A stretch of 64,000 nucleotides of DNA, from the NCBI RefSeq assembly GCF_002307355.1, contig NZ_CP017481.1, positions 4,650,001-4,714,000 of the forward strand, given 5' to 3'. Source of the stretch: Pectobacterium polaris. Its GTDB lineage: Bacteria; Pseudomonadota; Gammaproteobacteria; Enterobacterales; Enterobacteriaceae. This document shows, piece after piece, positions 48,794-59,587 of this stretch. Each line of letters starts with the position of its first letter. Within the stretch, counting starts at the first letter, position 1. A program made the translations under genes and the position numbers. Below the pieces are notes generated by a model. It saw only the letters and a list, made by a program, of their open reading frames with translations. It was not told the origin of the DNA and searched no databases.

Positions 48794-49786
48794 TCAGATT
48801 TCCCAATCGTGGCTATAACGCTTAGGTTTGAACTGAATCACATCGCCTTTCTGTAGCCCGTGCAGGCTTGCATCATCTTTTGCGACTTCCGCTTCAATCA
48901 GTTCCGACTGCTCACCCAGCTTCAACGACAGGCGTGTTAAGGCACCGAGTGGGCGAATATCTCGCACTGTCACCGCCTGATAGCCTTCTTGCGCCTGAAC
49001 GGATAACGACACTTCATGAGGACGGAACAGAATCGTCTCTTCCGTCTGCGCCACTTTCAGCCGGTTACTGTCGCCAAGGAAATGGTAAACAAACTCGCTG
49101 GCTGGGTTGTTATACACTTCCGCTGGCGTGCCGATTTGTTCAATCACGCCTTTGTTCATCAGCACGATGCGGTCGGCGACTTCCATCGCTTCTTCCTGAT
49201 CGTGCGTCACAAATACCGACGTCAGATCGATATCTTCATGCAACTGAGACAGCCAGCGGCGCAGCTCTTTACGTACCTTGGCATCCAGTGCGCCAAAGGG
49301 CTCATCCAGCAGCAGGATGCTCGGTTCGACGATCAGCGCACGCGCCAGTGCAATACGCTGACGCTGGCCGCCGGAAAGCTGTTCAGGGTAACGATCCCCC
49401 AGCCAGTCCAACTGCACCAAATTCAGCAATTCATGTACTTTCTTTTCGATGTCACTCTTTGATGGCCGGATATTTTTCGGCTTCATTCGCAGCCCAAACG
49501 CCACGTTATCGAACACCGTCATGTGGCGGAACAGCGCATAGTGCTGAAATACAAACCCCACGTTGCGTTTACGCACATCGTGAACGGACACATCCTGACC
49601 GTGGAAAATAATGCTGCCGCTATCCGGCTGTTCCAGCCCGGCGATAATACGCAGCAGCGTCGTCTTACCACAGCCCGATGGCCCCAGCAGCGCCACCAGC
49701 TCACCGCTGTGGATCGATAAATTAATCTCGTTCAGCGCCCGGAACTGGCCAAATTGTTTATTAATATTGCGAATCTCAATGCTCAT
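48794..49786 (-). CDS. cysA: Sulfate/thiosulfate ABC transporter ATPase
   Basis: Protein of 330 residues, about 35 shorter than E. coli CysA, with the shortfall in the C-terminal regulatory part. ATPase motifs: [11 protein letters not shown] (Walker A), [15 protein letters not shown] (signature), [11 protein letters not shown] (Walker B). It energises sulfate and thiosulfate import with CysT and CysW. Its start overlaps the end of cysW by 11 bp, so it is the last gene of the cysT-cysW-cysA unit. Confidence 0.95.
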   Translation of the reverse strand: MSIEIRNINKQFGQFRALNEINLSIHSGELVALLGPSGCGKTTLLRIIAGLEQPDSGSIIFHGQDVSVHDVRKRNVGFVFQHYALFRHMTVFDNVAFGLRMKPKNIRPSKSDIEKKVHELLNLVQLDWLGDRYPEQLSGGQRQRIALARALIVEPSILLLDEPFGALDAKVRKELRRWLSQLHEDIDLTSVFVTHDQEEAMEVADRIVLMNKGVIEQIGTPAEVYNNPASEFVYHFLGDSNRLKVAQTEETILFRPHEVSLSVQAQEGYQAVTVRDIRPLGALTRLSLKLGEQSELIEAEVAKDDASLHGLQKGDVIQFKPKRYSHDWEI

Positions 49787-50657
49787 TTTTGGCCAACTCC
49801 TGTTGTTTCTGTATTTGCTTCGTCAATCGACCTTCACTCCACTGGCGCAGCAGCAACACCACTAGCGACATTAGCAGCAGCAGAATCGCCACGCTGAAAG
49901 CGGCAACGATGTTGTACTCGTTATAAAGAATTTCGATATGCAGCGGCAGCGTGTTCGTCAGACCGCGGATATGACCGGAAATGACGGAAACGGCACCAAA
50001 TTCCCCCATTGCACGCGCGGTACACAGCACCACGCCGTAAATCAGCGCCCATTTCACATTTGGCAGCGTGATGTGCCAGAACATTTGCCAGCCGTTCGCC
50101 CCCAGCAGTCTCGCCGCTTCTTCTTCCTGCGAGCCCTGCTCTTCCATCAGCGGAATCAGCTCACGGGCAACATAAGGCAGCGTGACGAAAATGGTCGCTA
50201 GTACGATGCCCGGCACGGCGTAAACAATTTGCAGATCGTGTTCGAGCAGAAAAGGATGGAGCGAGCTTTGTGCCCCAAACAGCAGCACATACACCAGTCC
50301 TGCAACCACAGGCGAAACGGAGAACGGCAAGTCGATCAGCGCCAGCAGAAAGCTCTTGCCACGAAACTCGAATTTCGTCACACACCACGCGGTTGCCAGC
50401 CCGAACACCACATTTAACGGCACAGAAATGACGGTCGCGAGTAGTGTCAGCTTAAGCGCAGAGATCGCATCCGGTTCGGTAATCGCGTCCCAAAATGCAC
50501 CGATGCCTTTATCCAGCCCCTGAGTCACCACCATCATCAACGGCAGCACCAGAATCAGGAAAAAGACGACCCACGCGAGTGAAACCAGAATGTAATAGGC
50601 GGCGGGCTGTTTTTTTCTTTTAGCCGCATTGGCCTGAGCGGAAATAACCTGTTCCAT
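49776..50657 (-). CDS. cysW: Sulfate/thiosulfate ABC transporter permease CysW
   Basis: Protein of 293 residues with about six membrane segments and the permease EAA loop [28 protein letters not shown] (about 185-213). It forms the inner-membrane channel with CysT. It is 12 bp after cysT and overlaps cysA by 11 bp. Confidence 0.95.
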   Translation of the reverse strand: MEQVISAQANAAKRKKQPAAYYILVSLAWVVFFLILVLPLMMVVTQGLDKGIGAFWDAITEPDAISALKLTLLATVISVPLNVVFGLATAWCVTKFEFRGKSFLLALIDLPFSVSPVVAGLVYVLLFGAQSSLHPFLLEHDLQIVYAVPGIVLATIFVTLPYVARELIPLMEEQGSQEEEAARLLGANGWQMFWHITLPNVKWALIYGVVLCTARAMGEFGAVSVISGHIRGLTNTLPLHIEILYNEYNIVAAFSVAILLLLMSLVVLLLRQWSEGRLTKQIQKQQELAKNEH

Positions 50658-50669
50658 GACGACCGGCCC

Positions 50670-51482
50670 TTACAGTTTCGGTTGAATGCGGCGCTGCAAC
50701 ACGTTAATCAGCAGCAGCATAATGAAAGAAACCAGCAGCATGAATACGCCGATCCCGGTTGCTCCCTTGTAGTCATACTGATCGAGCTTGGAGACGATCA
50801 GCAGCGGCAGGATTTCGGTTTTAAACGGAATATTCCCCGCGATAAACACCACAGAACCGTATTCTCCAACGCCGCGGGCAAAGGCCAGCGCAAAGCCCGT
50901 CAGCCACGCTGGTAACAATGCAGGAAGCAAGACATGGCGGAAAACCTGAAGCGGACGCGCACCAAGGCAGGCGGCAGCTTCTTCCACTTCTTTGGGAATA
51001 TCAGCCAGCACCGGTTGCAGCGTTCTGACCACGAAAGGCAGCGTGACGAAAATAAGCGCCAGCGTGATACCAATACTGGTGTAGGCAATTTTGAACGGAA
51101 ACAGCGAGCCAATCAGGCCATTCGGCGCATACAACGCCGTCAGCGCAATCCCCGCCACGGCGGTTGGCAGCGCGAAGGGCATATCGATCATTGCATCGAT
51201 CACTTTACGGCCGGGAAAGGTATACCGCACGAGCACCCAGGCCAGCAGCGTCCCGAGAATGCCGTTAATAAACGCCGCCGCCAGCGCCGTACCAAACGAA
51301 AGCCGCAGGGAGAAAAGCACCTGACGGCTGGTGATCAGATCCCAAAACTGACCAAACGTTAGTTGGCTGGCATACAAAAACATCCCCGCCAACGGAATGA
51401 GGACTATTAATCCTAAATAGCTCAGGCTAAACCCTAACGTTAGCCCGAAACCGGGGATCACTGAGGAAGAACGTTGTGACAT
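50670..51482 (-). CDS. cysT: Sulfate/thiosulfate ABC transporter permease CysT
   Basis: Protein of 270 residues (also called CysU), about six membrane segments, EAA loop LADIPKEVEEAAACLGARPLQVF. Partner of CysW. It lies 153 bp downstream of sbp, with a terminator hairpin in that gap. Confidence 0.95.
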   Translation of the reverse strand: MSQRSSSVIPGFGLTLGFSLSYLGLIVLIPLAGMFLYASQLTFGQFWDLITSRQVLFSLRLSFGTALAAAFINGILGTLLAWVLVRYTFPGRKVIDAMIDMPFALPTAVAGIALTALYAPNGLIGSLFPFKIAYTSIGITLALIFVTLPFVVRTLQPVLADIPKEVEEAAACLGARPLQVFRHVLLPALLPAWLTGFALAFARGVGEYGSVVFIAGNIPFKTEILPLLIVSKLDQYDYKGATGIGVFMLLVSFIMLLLINVLQRRIQPKL

Positions 51483-51584
51483 ACCGTGCCTTTAATTTTC
51501 ATACTCACTACCCAGCCAACAACTGCTTGCCGACGCGCGCTACCTGACAGAATTAAGGCGGCAGATCCTCTGCCTTCTTAACCT

Positions 51585-51611
51585 GAAAAAAGCCGCTATG
51601 GTGATAGCGGC
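51585..51611 (-). terminator. Terminator hairpin between sbp and cysT
   Basis: On the minus strand: stem GCCGCTAT, loop CACC, ATAGCGGC, then six T residues. It would reduce expression of cysTWA relative to the periplasmic binding protein. Confidence 0.82.
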
Positions 51612-51635
51612 CTTAATCCGTCAGACATTAAAAAC

Positions 51636-52646
51636 TTACTTATTAATCTCTTTAAAGATGGCGTCGAACACACCGCCGTCGTTAAAGAATTTGTCCTGTG
51701 CCGCTTTCCAGCCGCCGAAATCCTTATCAATCGTCACCAGATTCACCGGTGCAAACTGATCTTTAAACTCTTCAGCGATCTTGGCATTACGTGGACGGTA
51801 GAAATTTTTACCGATGATGCGCTGTGCTTCATCGCTGTAGAGGTATTGCAGATAGGCTTCAGCCTGTTTCTGCGTTCCCTTACGCTCAACGACTTTGTCG
51901 ACAACGGCAACCGGCGGTTCTGCCAGAATAGACAGAGACGGCGTCACGATCTCAAGCTGATCGCCGCCCTGTTCGTGCAGAGACAGATAAGCTTCGTTTT
52001 CCCATGCCAGCAGCACATCGCCTAGCTGACGTTGCACAAAGCTGATGGTTGCCCCACGCGCACCGGTATCCAGTACTGGCGCATGGCGATACAGCTCAGT
52101 GACAAATTTCAGTGCAGTTTCATCATTGCCGCCCGGTTGCGCTTTGGCATAGGCCCACGCTGCCAGGAAGTTCCAACGCGCACCACCAGAGGTTTTCGGG
52201 TTTGGCGTGATCACTTCAACGCCCGGCTTAACCAGATCGTTCCAGTCTTTGATTTGCTTTGGATTACCTTTGCGCACCAGAAAAACGATGGTGGAGGTGT
52301 AAGGGGTGCTGTTGTCAGGCAGACGTGCCTGCCATTTAGGATCGATCAACGGTTGATTCAGGTTTAATGCATCAATGTCACCAGCCAGCGCCAGCGTCAC
52401 CACGTCGGCCTGCAAACCGTCAATCACCGAGCGAGCCTGCTTTCCAGAACCACCGTGCGAGTTTTTGATAGAGATATCTTCACCCGTGGTAGCTTTCCAA
52501 TGCTTAATAAACGCCGCATTGTATTGCTGATAGAGTTCACGCGTCGGATCGTAAGACACGTTTAATAGTTCGGTAGCCGCCGAGGCCACACCGGAAAACA
52601 ACAGTGCTGCCGTAGCAACAGATAACCCCAGACGACGTATTGACAT
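51636..52646 (-). CDS. sbp: Periplasmic sulfate-binding protein
   Basis: The frame opens with a GTG at 52655, but the ATG at 52646 has AGGGAG 8 nt upstream and begins a good signal peptide ([17 protein letters not shown], cut near GVASA), giving 336 residues. Conserved Sbp text: [61 protein letters not shown]. It binds sulfate and delivers it to CysTWA, encoded just downstream. Confidence 0.95.
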   Translation of the reverse strand: MSIRRLGLSVATAALLFSGVASAATELLNVSYDPTRELYQQYNAAFIKHWKATTGEDISIKNSHGGSGKQARSVIDGLQADVVTLALAGDIDALNLNQPLIDPKWQARLPDNSTPYTSTIVFLVRKGNPKQIKDWNDLVKPGVEVITPNPKTSGGARWNFLAAWAYAKAQPGGNDETALKFVTELYRHAPVLDTGARGATISFVQRQLGDVLLAWENEAYLSLHEQGGDQLEIVTPSLSILAEPPVAVVDKVVERKGTQKQAEAYLQYLYSDEAQRIIGKNFYRPRNAKIAEEFKDQFAPVNLVTIDKDFGGWKAAQDKFFNDGGVFDAIFKEINK

Positions 52647-53036
52647 TCTTATCACTCCCTAATGCTCGAAAGTATCAGATAAAATCATGATGGATGTGAC
52701 TGATTAATAACTTAAATAATTCGATTTGCCGGACAAAGCGTTATTGATTTGAACTGCGTACATGTCGCTTGAAATAGGATGGGTCTATCAGGCTGACAAC
52801 ATGGAAGTGACAATAGTGGATATAAGGAAGGGGCAAAAATATTGTTTCGCGATAATTTATGCTATCGCGTTATATTGTTAATGATTATGTAATAGTTTTC
52901 AGTCTAAGCAATTTTGTTGCAGTGGGAATATTTTACGACTGAATATGAGATAACCCTGATGCCATGCGGCATCAGGTGAATACGATGGAAGGCCAGCTTG
53001 AATCACGGTGGACGTAAAACGACGTGTCTTTCTGCC
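52647..53036. promoter_or_regulatory. Region upstream of sbp with palindromes
   Basis: 390 bp between cdaR and sbp, both on the minus strand, no gene. It contains CGCGATA-N8-TATCGCG (52849-52870), a perfect inverted repeat about 200 bp upstream of sbp. It also contains CCTGATGCC/GGCATCAGG (52955-52976), a hairpin without T-tract that may end the cdaR message. A CysB site is expected for sbp but its loose consensus cannot be fixed by eye. Confidence 0.5.
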
Positions 53037-54194
53037 CTACTCTTCTTCATCCAGCTGCAAAGCTACGTACAGCAGCAGACGGTCGTCGAAATTCCCCAGG
53101 TCTAATCCCGTCAATTCAGAGATACGATTAAGGCGATATTCCAACGTATTGCGGTGGATAAAGAGCGCTTTCGCCGTCGCACCGGGCTGGACGTTGTTAC
53201 GGAACCAAGCCCCCAGCGTCCGACGCAGCAGACCATTGCCATCCATTGCTTTAAGCTTCGAGAGCGGACGCACCAGCTCGTTTGCCTGCCAGCCGCCGCG
53301 TAGGCTGTCCAGCAGCACGGGCAACATCAAATCCTGATAGTAATAACAGCGCTGGGCGGGCATACGCTGCTTACCTACGCTCATGGTCGTTCGTGCCGTT
53401 CGGTAGGAGCGCGCGATACTGCCGGGGCCAGAAAAATAGTTCCCCAGCGCCAGCCGCACTCGCAGCCGACTGCTTTCAGCCATACGCGACATCAGCGTAT
53501 CCACGCGACGCCGGTGTTCCTCTGCATCCCAGCGCCCGTGGCTGTTCAGCGCCGGTTTTAGCACCACCATTTCCGTCAGAGAAACGATAGCAATGAGGTT
53601 GTCGCGTTCCGGCGTGGTCAGCAACGTCTGCAACTGCTGTAGCTCTGCCATGGCAGAGTCGACACCGAGCTGCCCGCTGTCCACTTCGATCACCGCAGCG
53701 ACACGAGGCTTATTCAGATCAATACCCAAACGCTGCGCCCACTCCATGAGGGCGGGAGACAGATCGTCGGTGCGAATCAGGTTCAGAACCAGTTCTTCAC
53801 GCAGACGGCTATCCTGCGCCAGCATATGCAACAGCCTCGCCTGCTCCAGCATCATTTCCGCCGTCATGCAGACAAGCTCGCCGTATTGCCGTAGCTGGCT
53901 GGGATTCCCCGTCAGGCCAATGACGCCAACGATTTCGCCGTCAATGCGCAAAGGTAAATTGATGCCCGGACGCACGCCGTGCAGGTGACGCGCTACGGCA
54001 TCATCAATATCGACAACTCGCCCCTGCGAAAGCGCCAGCAGCGCTCCTTCGTGCAGTTCCCCCAATCGTTCCTGATCGCCACTGCCGATAATCTTACCGC
54101 GAGCATCCATCACGTTGATATTGCTATCAATGATCTGCATGGTCCGCGCGACAATATCCTGTGCCATCTTGGCATTGAGATGATACGACGCCAT
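53037..54194 (-). CDS. cdaR: Sugar-diacid utilisation regulator CdaR
   Basis: The frame extends to 54272, but homology with E. coli CdaR begins at the ATG at 54194 (MASYHLNAKMAQDIVART), which has AGAGG 5 nt upstream and gives 385 residues, the E. coli length. The N-terminal diacid-recognition domain (about 1-135) contains GVIGLTGNPSQL. The C-terminal PucR-type helix-turn-helix contains ATAKALFIHRNTLEYRLNRISELTG. It activates glucarate, galactarate and glycerate use genes. It lies next to degP as in E. coli. Confidence 0.95.
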   Translation of the reverse strand: MASYHLNAKMAQDIVARTMQIIDSNINVMDARGKIIGSGDQERLGELHEGALLALSQGRVVDIDDAVARHLHGVRPGINLPLRIDGEIVGVIGLTGNPSQLRQYGELVCMTAEMMLEQARLLHMLAQDSRLREELVLNLIRTDDLSPALMEWAQRLGIDLNKPRVAAVIEVDSGQLGVDSAMAELQQLQTLLTTPERDNLIAIVSLTEMVVLKPALNSHGRWDAEEHRRRVDTLMSRMAESSRLRVRLALGNYFSGPGSIARSYRTARTTMSVGKQRMPAQRCYYYQDLMLPVLLDSLRGGWQANELVRPLSKLKAMDGNGLLRRTLGAWFRNNVQPGATAKALFIHRNTLEYRLNRISELTGLDLGNFDDRLLLYVALQLDEEE

Positions 54195-54339
54195 TTTTAC
54201 CTCTGAGAGGAACATTGACAATTGCACCAGCATACCGCCACTCGGTGCGCCACACATTGTGCAAATTAACAAAGAAACGGGAATTAGATTAAATCTGTGG
54301 AAGAACTCACAAAAGCACTTTCATAGAGAAGCGAGAAGT

Positions 54340-54365
54340 GGCCGAGTACCTGAGTACCCGGCCAG
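54340..54365. repeat. Inverted repeat between cdaR and degP
   Basis: TGGCCGAGTAC, loop CTGA, GTACCCGGCCA, one mismatch in an 11-bp stem. No T-tract on either strand; may be the end of the degP message or a REP-like unit. Confidence 0.5.
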
Positions 54366-54426
54366 ATAAGTAACGTAACAAATTGTCTTAAAAGGTAATT
54401 ATTAACTTACACGCTGAACAGCTCGA

Positions 54427-55875
54427 TTACTGAGCCAGCAGATAAATCGTGCTGTCACCGCGACGAACGTTCAAGGCCAATACGGCCGGTTTGCTGTCCA
54501 GAATTTTACGCAACTCACCAATATTCTGTACTGGCTGTTGGTTAACCCCCAGAATAATGTCGTCCTTCTTCAGGCCAACCTTAGCCGCCGCGGAACCGGG
54601 TTTAACGTTATCCACTTTGACGCCTTTTTTGTCGTCTATCTGAGTATTACTCAGCTCGGCACCTTCAATGCCAGAATAGAGATTACCGGAAGCTACCTGA
54701 GCCTGATTACTCTGTTGCAGCGTCACCTCAACCGTCAGCGGTTTGCCCTCACGCAGCAGTCCCAGCGCCACTTTGCTGCCCACCGGCAGCGATCCAACCT
54801 GCGCACGCAATGCAGAGAAGCTGCTGACAGCTTTACCATTCAGCGTGACGATCACATCACCAGCCTTGATGCCCGCTTCATCTGCCGCCGATTTTGGCCG
54901 CACCTGGCTCACAAAGGCACCACGCTGGGCATCAACTTTCATCGCCTGCGCCAGTTCGGAGTTCAACTCCGTCCCGGTGATACCCAGCTCGCCGCGCTTC
55001 ACTTCGCCAAATTCGATAATCTGTGCCACGACGCTTTTCACCATATTGCTGGGGATAGCGAAACCAATCCCGATATTGCCGCCATCTGGAGCAAGAATCG
55101 CGGTATTCAGCCCAACCAATTCCCCATTCAGATTCACCAGCGCACCACCGGAATTCCCCCGGTTGATGGCCGCATCGGTCTGAATAAAGTTCTCGTAATT
55201 TTCAATATTTAACCCGCTACGCCCCAGCGCGGACACAATGCCCGATGTCGCCGTTTCGCCCAGACCATACGGGTTACCAATCGCTACCGTGTAATCACCG
55301 ACCCGCAGTTGGTCAGAATCCGCAACCTTAATCGCCGTCAGATTTTTAAAGTCTTTCAACTGCACCAGCGCGATATCCGAACGCGGGTCTTTGCCTAACA
55401 CTTTGCCGTCATACTTGCGGCCATCGCTGAGTCGAACCTGAATCTTATCGGCGTTATCCACCACATGGCTGTTGGTCACCACATAGCCTTTTTCTGCATT
55501 AATCACGACACCCGCGCCCAGCGCCTGGAAATTTTCCTGCTGCGGTGGCTGACCGTCGTCGTCACCGTCTCCCTGACACATCGGCGATGACTGGAACGGC
55601 GATCCCTCCTGACAGAAAGGCGAGTTTTCACCAAAAAACGGCTGAAGCTGCGGTGGGATACCTTCTTTTCCCGCATTGCCCGCATGGGTGGTATGCCCTT
55701 CCACATAGATGCTCACCACGGAAGGCATGACGTTTTCCAGCATAGGGGCCAGGCTGGGTAATTGACCCGATGACGCAACAGACGCCGCTGACTCAGCGGC
55801 ATTCGCCGTGGTGGAGCCCATTGCCATCGCCAGACTTAACGCCAACGCACTCAGAACCAGTGATTTTCTTTTCAT
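54427..55875 (-). CDS. degP: Periplasmic serine protease/chaperone DegP
   Basis: Protein of 482 residues with a signal peptide (about 1-26, ending TANA). It has the trypsin-like domain with His in VTNSHVVDN, Asp in RSDIALV and Ser in GNSGGAL, then two PDZ domains (about 288-380 and 395-480). The loop CQEGSPFQSSPMC carries the two cysteines also found in E. coli DegP. It degrades or refolds misfolded envelope proteins and is needed for heat survival. A sigma-E-like promoter and a 9-bp hairpin precede it. The Shine-Dalgarno sequence is weak. Confidence 0.97.
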   Translation of the reverse strand: MKRKSLVLSALALSLAMAMGSTTANAAESAASVASSGQLPSLAPMLENVMPSVVSIYVEGHTTHAGNAGKEGIPPQLQPFFGENSPFCQEGSPFQSSPMCQGDGDDDGQPPQQENFQALGAGVVINAEKGYVVTNSHVVDNADKIQVRLSDGRKYDGKVLGKDPRSDIALVQLKDFKNLTAIKVADSDQLRVGDYTVAIGNPYGLGETATSGIVSALGRSGLNIENYENFIQTDAAINRGNSGGALVNLNGELVGLNTAILAPDGGNIGIGFAIPSNMVKSVVAQIIEFGEVKRGELGITGTELNSELAQAMKVDAQRGAFVSQVRPKSAADEAGIKAGDVIVTLNGKAVSSFSALRAQVGSLPVGSKVALGLLREGKPLTVEVTLQQSNQAQVASGNLYSGIEGAELSNTQIDDKKGVKVDNVKPGSAAAKVGLKKDDIILGVNQQPVQNIGELRKILDSKPAVLALNVRRGDSTIYLLAQ

Positions 55876-55918
55876 AGGAGGTTATCTCATAGTAATCAAC
55901 ACGCGAGTCTTACGGCCC

Positions 55919-55940
55919 GTGTACCCGACACCGGGTACAC
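55919..55940 (-). other. Hairpin in the degP leader
   Basis: GTGTACCCG, loop ACAC, CGGGTACAC: a perfect 9-bp stem between the predicted transcription start and the degP start codon. Confidence 0.6.
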
Positions 55941-55957
55941 TCAGTGGTCGTGCTGTA

Positions 55958-55985
55958 TGAGATAAATATGGACCAACAAGGTTCC
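55958..55985 (-). promoter_or_regulatory. Sigma-E-like promoter of degP
   Basis: On the minus strand GGAACCT, 16-bp spacer, TCTCA; it differs from the consensus GGAACTT / TCTAA by one base in each element. Same geometry as the rpoE promoter in this window. Control of degP by sigma-E is established in E. coli. Confidence 0.7.
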
Positions 55986-56064
55986 CAAGGGGAAGATCGT
56001 GAAGCGTAAGGAAATATTGAACGGCTTTACAAAAGTCGCGATTTCCATTGCGGCCTGTTCATCG

Positions 56065-57576
56065 CTAATCCGCGGCCATCAGCTTGCGGTATTCGTCGTA
56101 GGCGTACAAATCGGTCATACCGCTGATGTAATCCTGAATCAGACGCGCCCGATAATAATATTCACGGATGACGCGCTCGGTTTCTGGTAATCCTTCCAGC
56201 GCGACAACCGCTTCACAATAGGCCAGACAGTGCTTGCTGGATAGCTTGTGGTAAAGCCGTGTTTCAATCGGATAGCGCTTGTGCGTATCGTCGCGGACAA
56301 GCTGACTGAAATCCTGATAGGGCATCTCGAGCAGCGGGCTATAAATATCCAGTAGGCCGCGAATCACGCGGTCACCCTGTAGCTCAAGCTGTTCAACTTC
56401 ATGATGGTTAAAAACGTGCTTTAAGGCGACACGTTTGAAAATACCTAACAGGCGGTTCTGCGGGCTGTCGTCCTCAAGTAATGCCTGATTAAACGAACCG
56501 GCATAGACTTCCGGCAGGTTATCGATAAAACGTAGTGCAGCATGTGGCACCATCTGCCCTACGGTGTAAACGCGAAGATTCATGAAGAACTGATCGTCAT
56601 GACTACGCCATTGAAAGCGTTCGCGTTCTTTGTAAGCACGTTCAATCGTTTTGGCGAAGATATCTTTCTCTGCGCCTGCGCCCCAATTTTCGCGCAGACG
56701 ATCGTAAAGTTCTTCGATCGTGAGGATATCTTTCTCGACAGCATCCTCAAGATCCGCGATGCAGTAGGACACATCGTCGGCCGCTTCCATAATGTAGCTC
56801 AGCGGATGACGATGAAATTCGCCCATATCCAGCTCTTCACGCAGTGTGGCGACAAACGCTTCCTCTGACAGATAGTAGCCCGGCTTCTTCATCAAATAAT
56901 GGTAATCCGCCGGAAGCTCGCCGTGCCAATACGCGGGACGGGTGTATTTCAGAATGCAGGCCACCTGCCCGTAGGTCAGGTTGAGCTTCAGCAACGTATG
57001 CACCAGACGGATCGCCTGTGCGTTGCCTTCAAAATGGCTCAGATCCTGCCGGATTTGCCCGCGCAGATCGTCCAGTCCATCCTGCTGCATCCGCAGCGTA
57101 GGCACTTTGCAGTCATCGACGCGTTCCGGGGATTCACTGTCCAGATAGTGGCTATCCAGCAATTTTCTGAACCATTGATTAATCGCGGATTCGCCAAAAT
57201 GTCCAAACGGCGGATTGCCGATGTCATGCATCAGACACGCCATTTCAACCAGGCTTTCAAACGGCGTTTCTCTGTCGTCCAGCCCCAATGACGCCAGCCG
57301 CCCCTCGACTTGCAGGCGGTGCAAAATCTCTTTAGCGATATAGCGGCCAACCTGCTGAACTTCCATCGAATGGGTCAGACGCGAGCGGACGGCTGCATTA
57401 CGTTCTAGCGGAAAGACCTGGGTTTTTTGCTGTAAGCGGCGAATGGCAGCGGAGTTAATAATACGACCCCGATCGCTCTCAAACTGGCGCACAATCGTAT
57501 ATTCATCCTCAGCCGTTTTAGGCCGGCTGAAATGGCGCTGAAAGCTCATTTTTTTGGCGAAATCGATACCAGACAT
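56065..57576 (-). CDS. dgt: Deoxyguanosinetriphosphate triphosphohydrolase
   Basis: The ATG at 57576 (MSGIDFAKK) is preferred to one at 57588 because GGAG lies 6 nt upstream and it matches the E. coli N-terminus; 503 residues. HD-domain motifs: [18 protein letters not shown] and [18 protein letters not shown]. It hydrolyses dGTP to deoxyguanosine and triphosphate. It is divergent from mtnN, as in E. coli. Confidence 0.97.
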   Translation of the reverse strand: MSGIDFAKKMSFQRHFSRPKTAEDEYTIVRQFESDRGRIINSAAIRRLQQKTQVFPLERNAAVRSRLTHSMEVQQVGRYIAKEILHRLQVEGRLASLGLDDRETPFESLVEMACLMHDIGNPPFGHFGESAINQWFRKLLDSHYLDSESPERVDDCKVPTLRMQQDGLDDLRGQIRQDLSHFEGNAQAIRLVHTLLKLNLTYGQVACILKYTRPAYWHGELPADYHYLMKKPGYYLSEEAFVATLREELDMGEFHRHPLSYIMEAADDVSYCIADLEDAVEKDILTIEELYDRLRENWGAGAEKDIFAKTIERAYKERERFQWRSHDDQFFMNLRVYTVGQMVPHAALRFIDNLPEVYAGSFNQALLEDDSPQNRLLGIFKRVALKHVFNHHEVEQLELQGDRVIRGLLDIYSPLLEMPYQDFSQLVRDDTHKRYPIETRLYHKLSSKHCLAYCEAVVALEGLPETERVIREYYYRARLIQDYISGMTDLYAYDEYRKLMAAD

Positions 57577-57659
57577 ACGGTTCTCCATGTCATCCCGCTA
57601 CAGCACAATGATGGACACTCCATCTCATCCCGCTAGCCATGATAGACTAACATCCGCGA

Positions 57660-57783
57660 TATACACCTAATGCTGGTCATTTAACGATCCGATATACACG
57701 GTGCGACCACAGGAGTGAGGCATCCCTGCGGGAACCTCTCCCTGTGTTTCCCCTAAAATGGGACTTCAGTGACCAGCATTAGG
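57660..57783. repeat. MITE-like palindromic element between dgt and mtnN
   Basis: Terminal inverted repeats CCTAATGCTGGTCA (57666-57679) and TGACCAGCATTAGG (57770-57783) are perfect over 14 bp, with TATAC flanks. The core contains a second palindrome around ACAGGAGTGAGG ... CCTCTCCCTGT. About 124 bp in total, non-coding; its size recalls ERIC elements but the sequence differs. Confidence 0.65.
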
Positions 57784-57823
57784 TATACGCCTTCCATTTA
57801 TAACAGAATTTGCGGGGAACCTT

Positions 57824-58522
57824 ATGAAAGTCGGTATTATCGGCGCGATGGAACAAGAAGTAACGCTGCTGCGCGATCGGATTGAAAACCGTCAGACCTT
57901 CCAGCGTGCGGGTTGCGAAATTTACACCGGACAAATCAACGGTGTGGATGTCGCCCTGCTGAAATCCGGTATCGGCAAAGTCTCCGCCGCGCTGGGCACC
58001 ACGTTGCTGCTGGAACACAGCAAGCCAGACGTGGTCATTAACACCGGTTCCGCTGGTGGACTGGCACCTACATTGAACGTCGGTGATATCGTCGTTTCCG
58101 ACGAAGTGCGCTACCACGATGCCGACGTCACGGCTTTTGGCTATGAACCTGGCCAGATGGCGGGTTGCCCTGCCGCTTTCCTTGCCGATGAAAAACTCAT
58201 CACACTGGCGCAGGAAGTCATTGCCGAGTTGCAGCTGAACGCCGTGCGCGGTCTGGTTGTCAGCGGTGATGCCTTCATTAACGGCGCAGAGCCGTTAGCT
58301 CGTATCCGCACCACCTTCCCGAAGGCGATTGCCGTAGAAATGGAAGCCACCGCGATCGCCCATGTCTGCCACCAGTTCGCCGTCCCGTTTGTGGTGGTAC
58401 GCGCGATTTCTGATGTGGCCGATAAAGCCTCACACCTGAGTTTCGATGAGTTCCTGAGTGTTGCAGCACAGCAATCAACGCGGATGGTAGAAGCTATTCT
58501 GGCCAAGCTGGCCGCACGCTAA
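57824..58522 (+). CDS. mtnN: 5'-methylthioadenosine/S-adenosylhomocysteine nucleosidase
   Basis: Protein of 232 residues beginning [18 protein letters not shown], with the purine-binding INTGSAGGL and catalytic [13 protein letters not shown] (the Asp). It cleaves methylthioadenosine and S-adenosylhomocysteine, feeding methionine salvage and AI-2 precursor formation. It is followed 2 bp later by btuF, so they are cotranscribed. Confidence 0.98.
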   Translation: MKVGIIGAMEQEVTLLRDRIENRQTFQRAGCEIYTGQINGVDVALLKSGIGKVSAALGTTLLLEHSKPDVVINTGSAGGLAPTLNVGDIVVSDEVRYHDADVTAFGYEPGQMAGCPAAFLADEKLITLAQEVIAELQLNAVRGLVVSGDAFINGAEPLARIRTTFPKAIAVEMEATAIAHVCHQFAVPFVVVRAISDVADKASHLSFDEFLSVAAQQSTRMVEAILAKLAAR

Positions 58523-58524
58523 TC

Positions 58525-59355
58525 GTGACAGTCAGGTTCCTCTGCTGGCTGACCGGGCTGCTGCTCTGCTCTGCCGCTTATGCCATTCCGCAGCGTGTGA
58601 TCAGTCTCGCACCACACGCGACGGAAATGGCCTATGCGGCAGGCATGGGTGAACAGCTGATTGCGGTTAGCGCCTGGTCAGATTACCCGCCAGAAGCCAA
58701 AAAGCTGGAGCAGGTTGCCTCCTGGCAGGGAATCAACCTGGAGCAGATCCTCGCCCTCAAGCCTGATCTGATTCTGGCGTGGCGCGAGGGCAACCCGCAG
58801 CGTCCGCTGGAACAGCTCGCCAACTTCTCGATTCCTATCGTTTATCTGGATGCGAAGACGTTAGACGATATCCCAGCGTCACTACGGCAGCTGGCGACCT
58901 ATAGCCGTCATCCTGAGCAAGCCGAACGGGCCGCGACAGATTTTCAGCAGGAAATAGGCGAACTCCAACACACTGGCGAGACGCATAATGCCGCGCCATT
59001 GCGGGTCTTCATTCAATTTGGTACTCAGCCGCTGTTTACCTCGTCGAAAGCGACGCTGCAAAGCCAGATCGTTTCACTGTGCGGTGCCGAAAATGTCTTT
59101 AGCGACAGCCCGGTGCCTTGGCCGCAGGTCAGTCGTGAACAGGTGTTAAGACGCCAGCCGCAGGCCATTATTGTAGGCGGTGCGCCAGATAGGATTTCCA
59201 GCGTGCAGGCGTTTTGGCAGCCGCAATTAGCGGTTCCGGTCATTACCGTCAATGAAGACTGGTTTAGCCGCAGCGGCCCTCGTTTACTATTAGCAGCCCG
59301 GCAAATTTGTTCTCAATTAGCAGAGTTAAGACCCACGCTTTCGTCAGCCAAGTGA
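58525..59355 (+). CDS. btuF: Vitamin B12 periplasmic binding protein
   Basis: Protein of 276 residues. The start is GTG at 58525, 2 bp after mtnN, and opens a signal peptide (about 1-18). Substrate-binding text: [69 protein letters not shown]. It delivers cobalamin to the BtuCD importer. Closest family is E. coli BtuF. Confidence 0.95.
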   Translation: MTVRFLCWLTGLLLCSAAYAIPQRVISLAPHATEMAYAAGMGEQLIAVSAWSDYPPEAKKLEQVASWQGINLEQILALKPDLILAWREGNPQRPLEQLANFSIPIVYLDAKTLDDIPASLRQLATYSRHPEQAERAATDFQQEIGELQHTGETHNAAPLRVFIQFGTQPLFTSSKATLQSQIVSLCGAENVFSDSPVPWPQVSREQVLRRQPQAIIVGGAPDRISSVQAFWQPQLAVPVITVNEDWFSRSGPRLLLAARQICSQLAELRPTLSSAK

Positions 59356-59547
59356 TTGTTAATTAACACCGTGAAACCATTCCGCTAACAATAGCTTCAT
59401 TAGTATACAAGTTGTAACACTAACCGACTTTTATTTCGCCAATAGTTGTCGATAATCTGAACGTAACGGTGGAATCATAAACAGCATTCATGTTTTTGAT
59501 TACCATCTGGCGAAAAAGCCAAAGCAAAGACGAAATGAGAAAACTTT

Positions 59548-59563
59548 GAACCGATATCGGTTC
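59548..59563. promoter_or_regulatory. Perfect 16-bp palindrome upstream of a small secreted protein gene
   Basis: GAACCGATATCGGTTC lies 24 bp before the ATG at 59588. Operator-like in length and position; the regulator is not known. Confidence 0.55.
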
Positions 59564-59587
59564 CTTTGACACCAGGTAGCTTTAACT

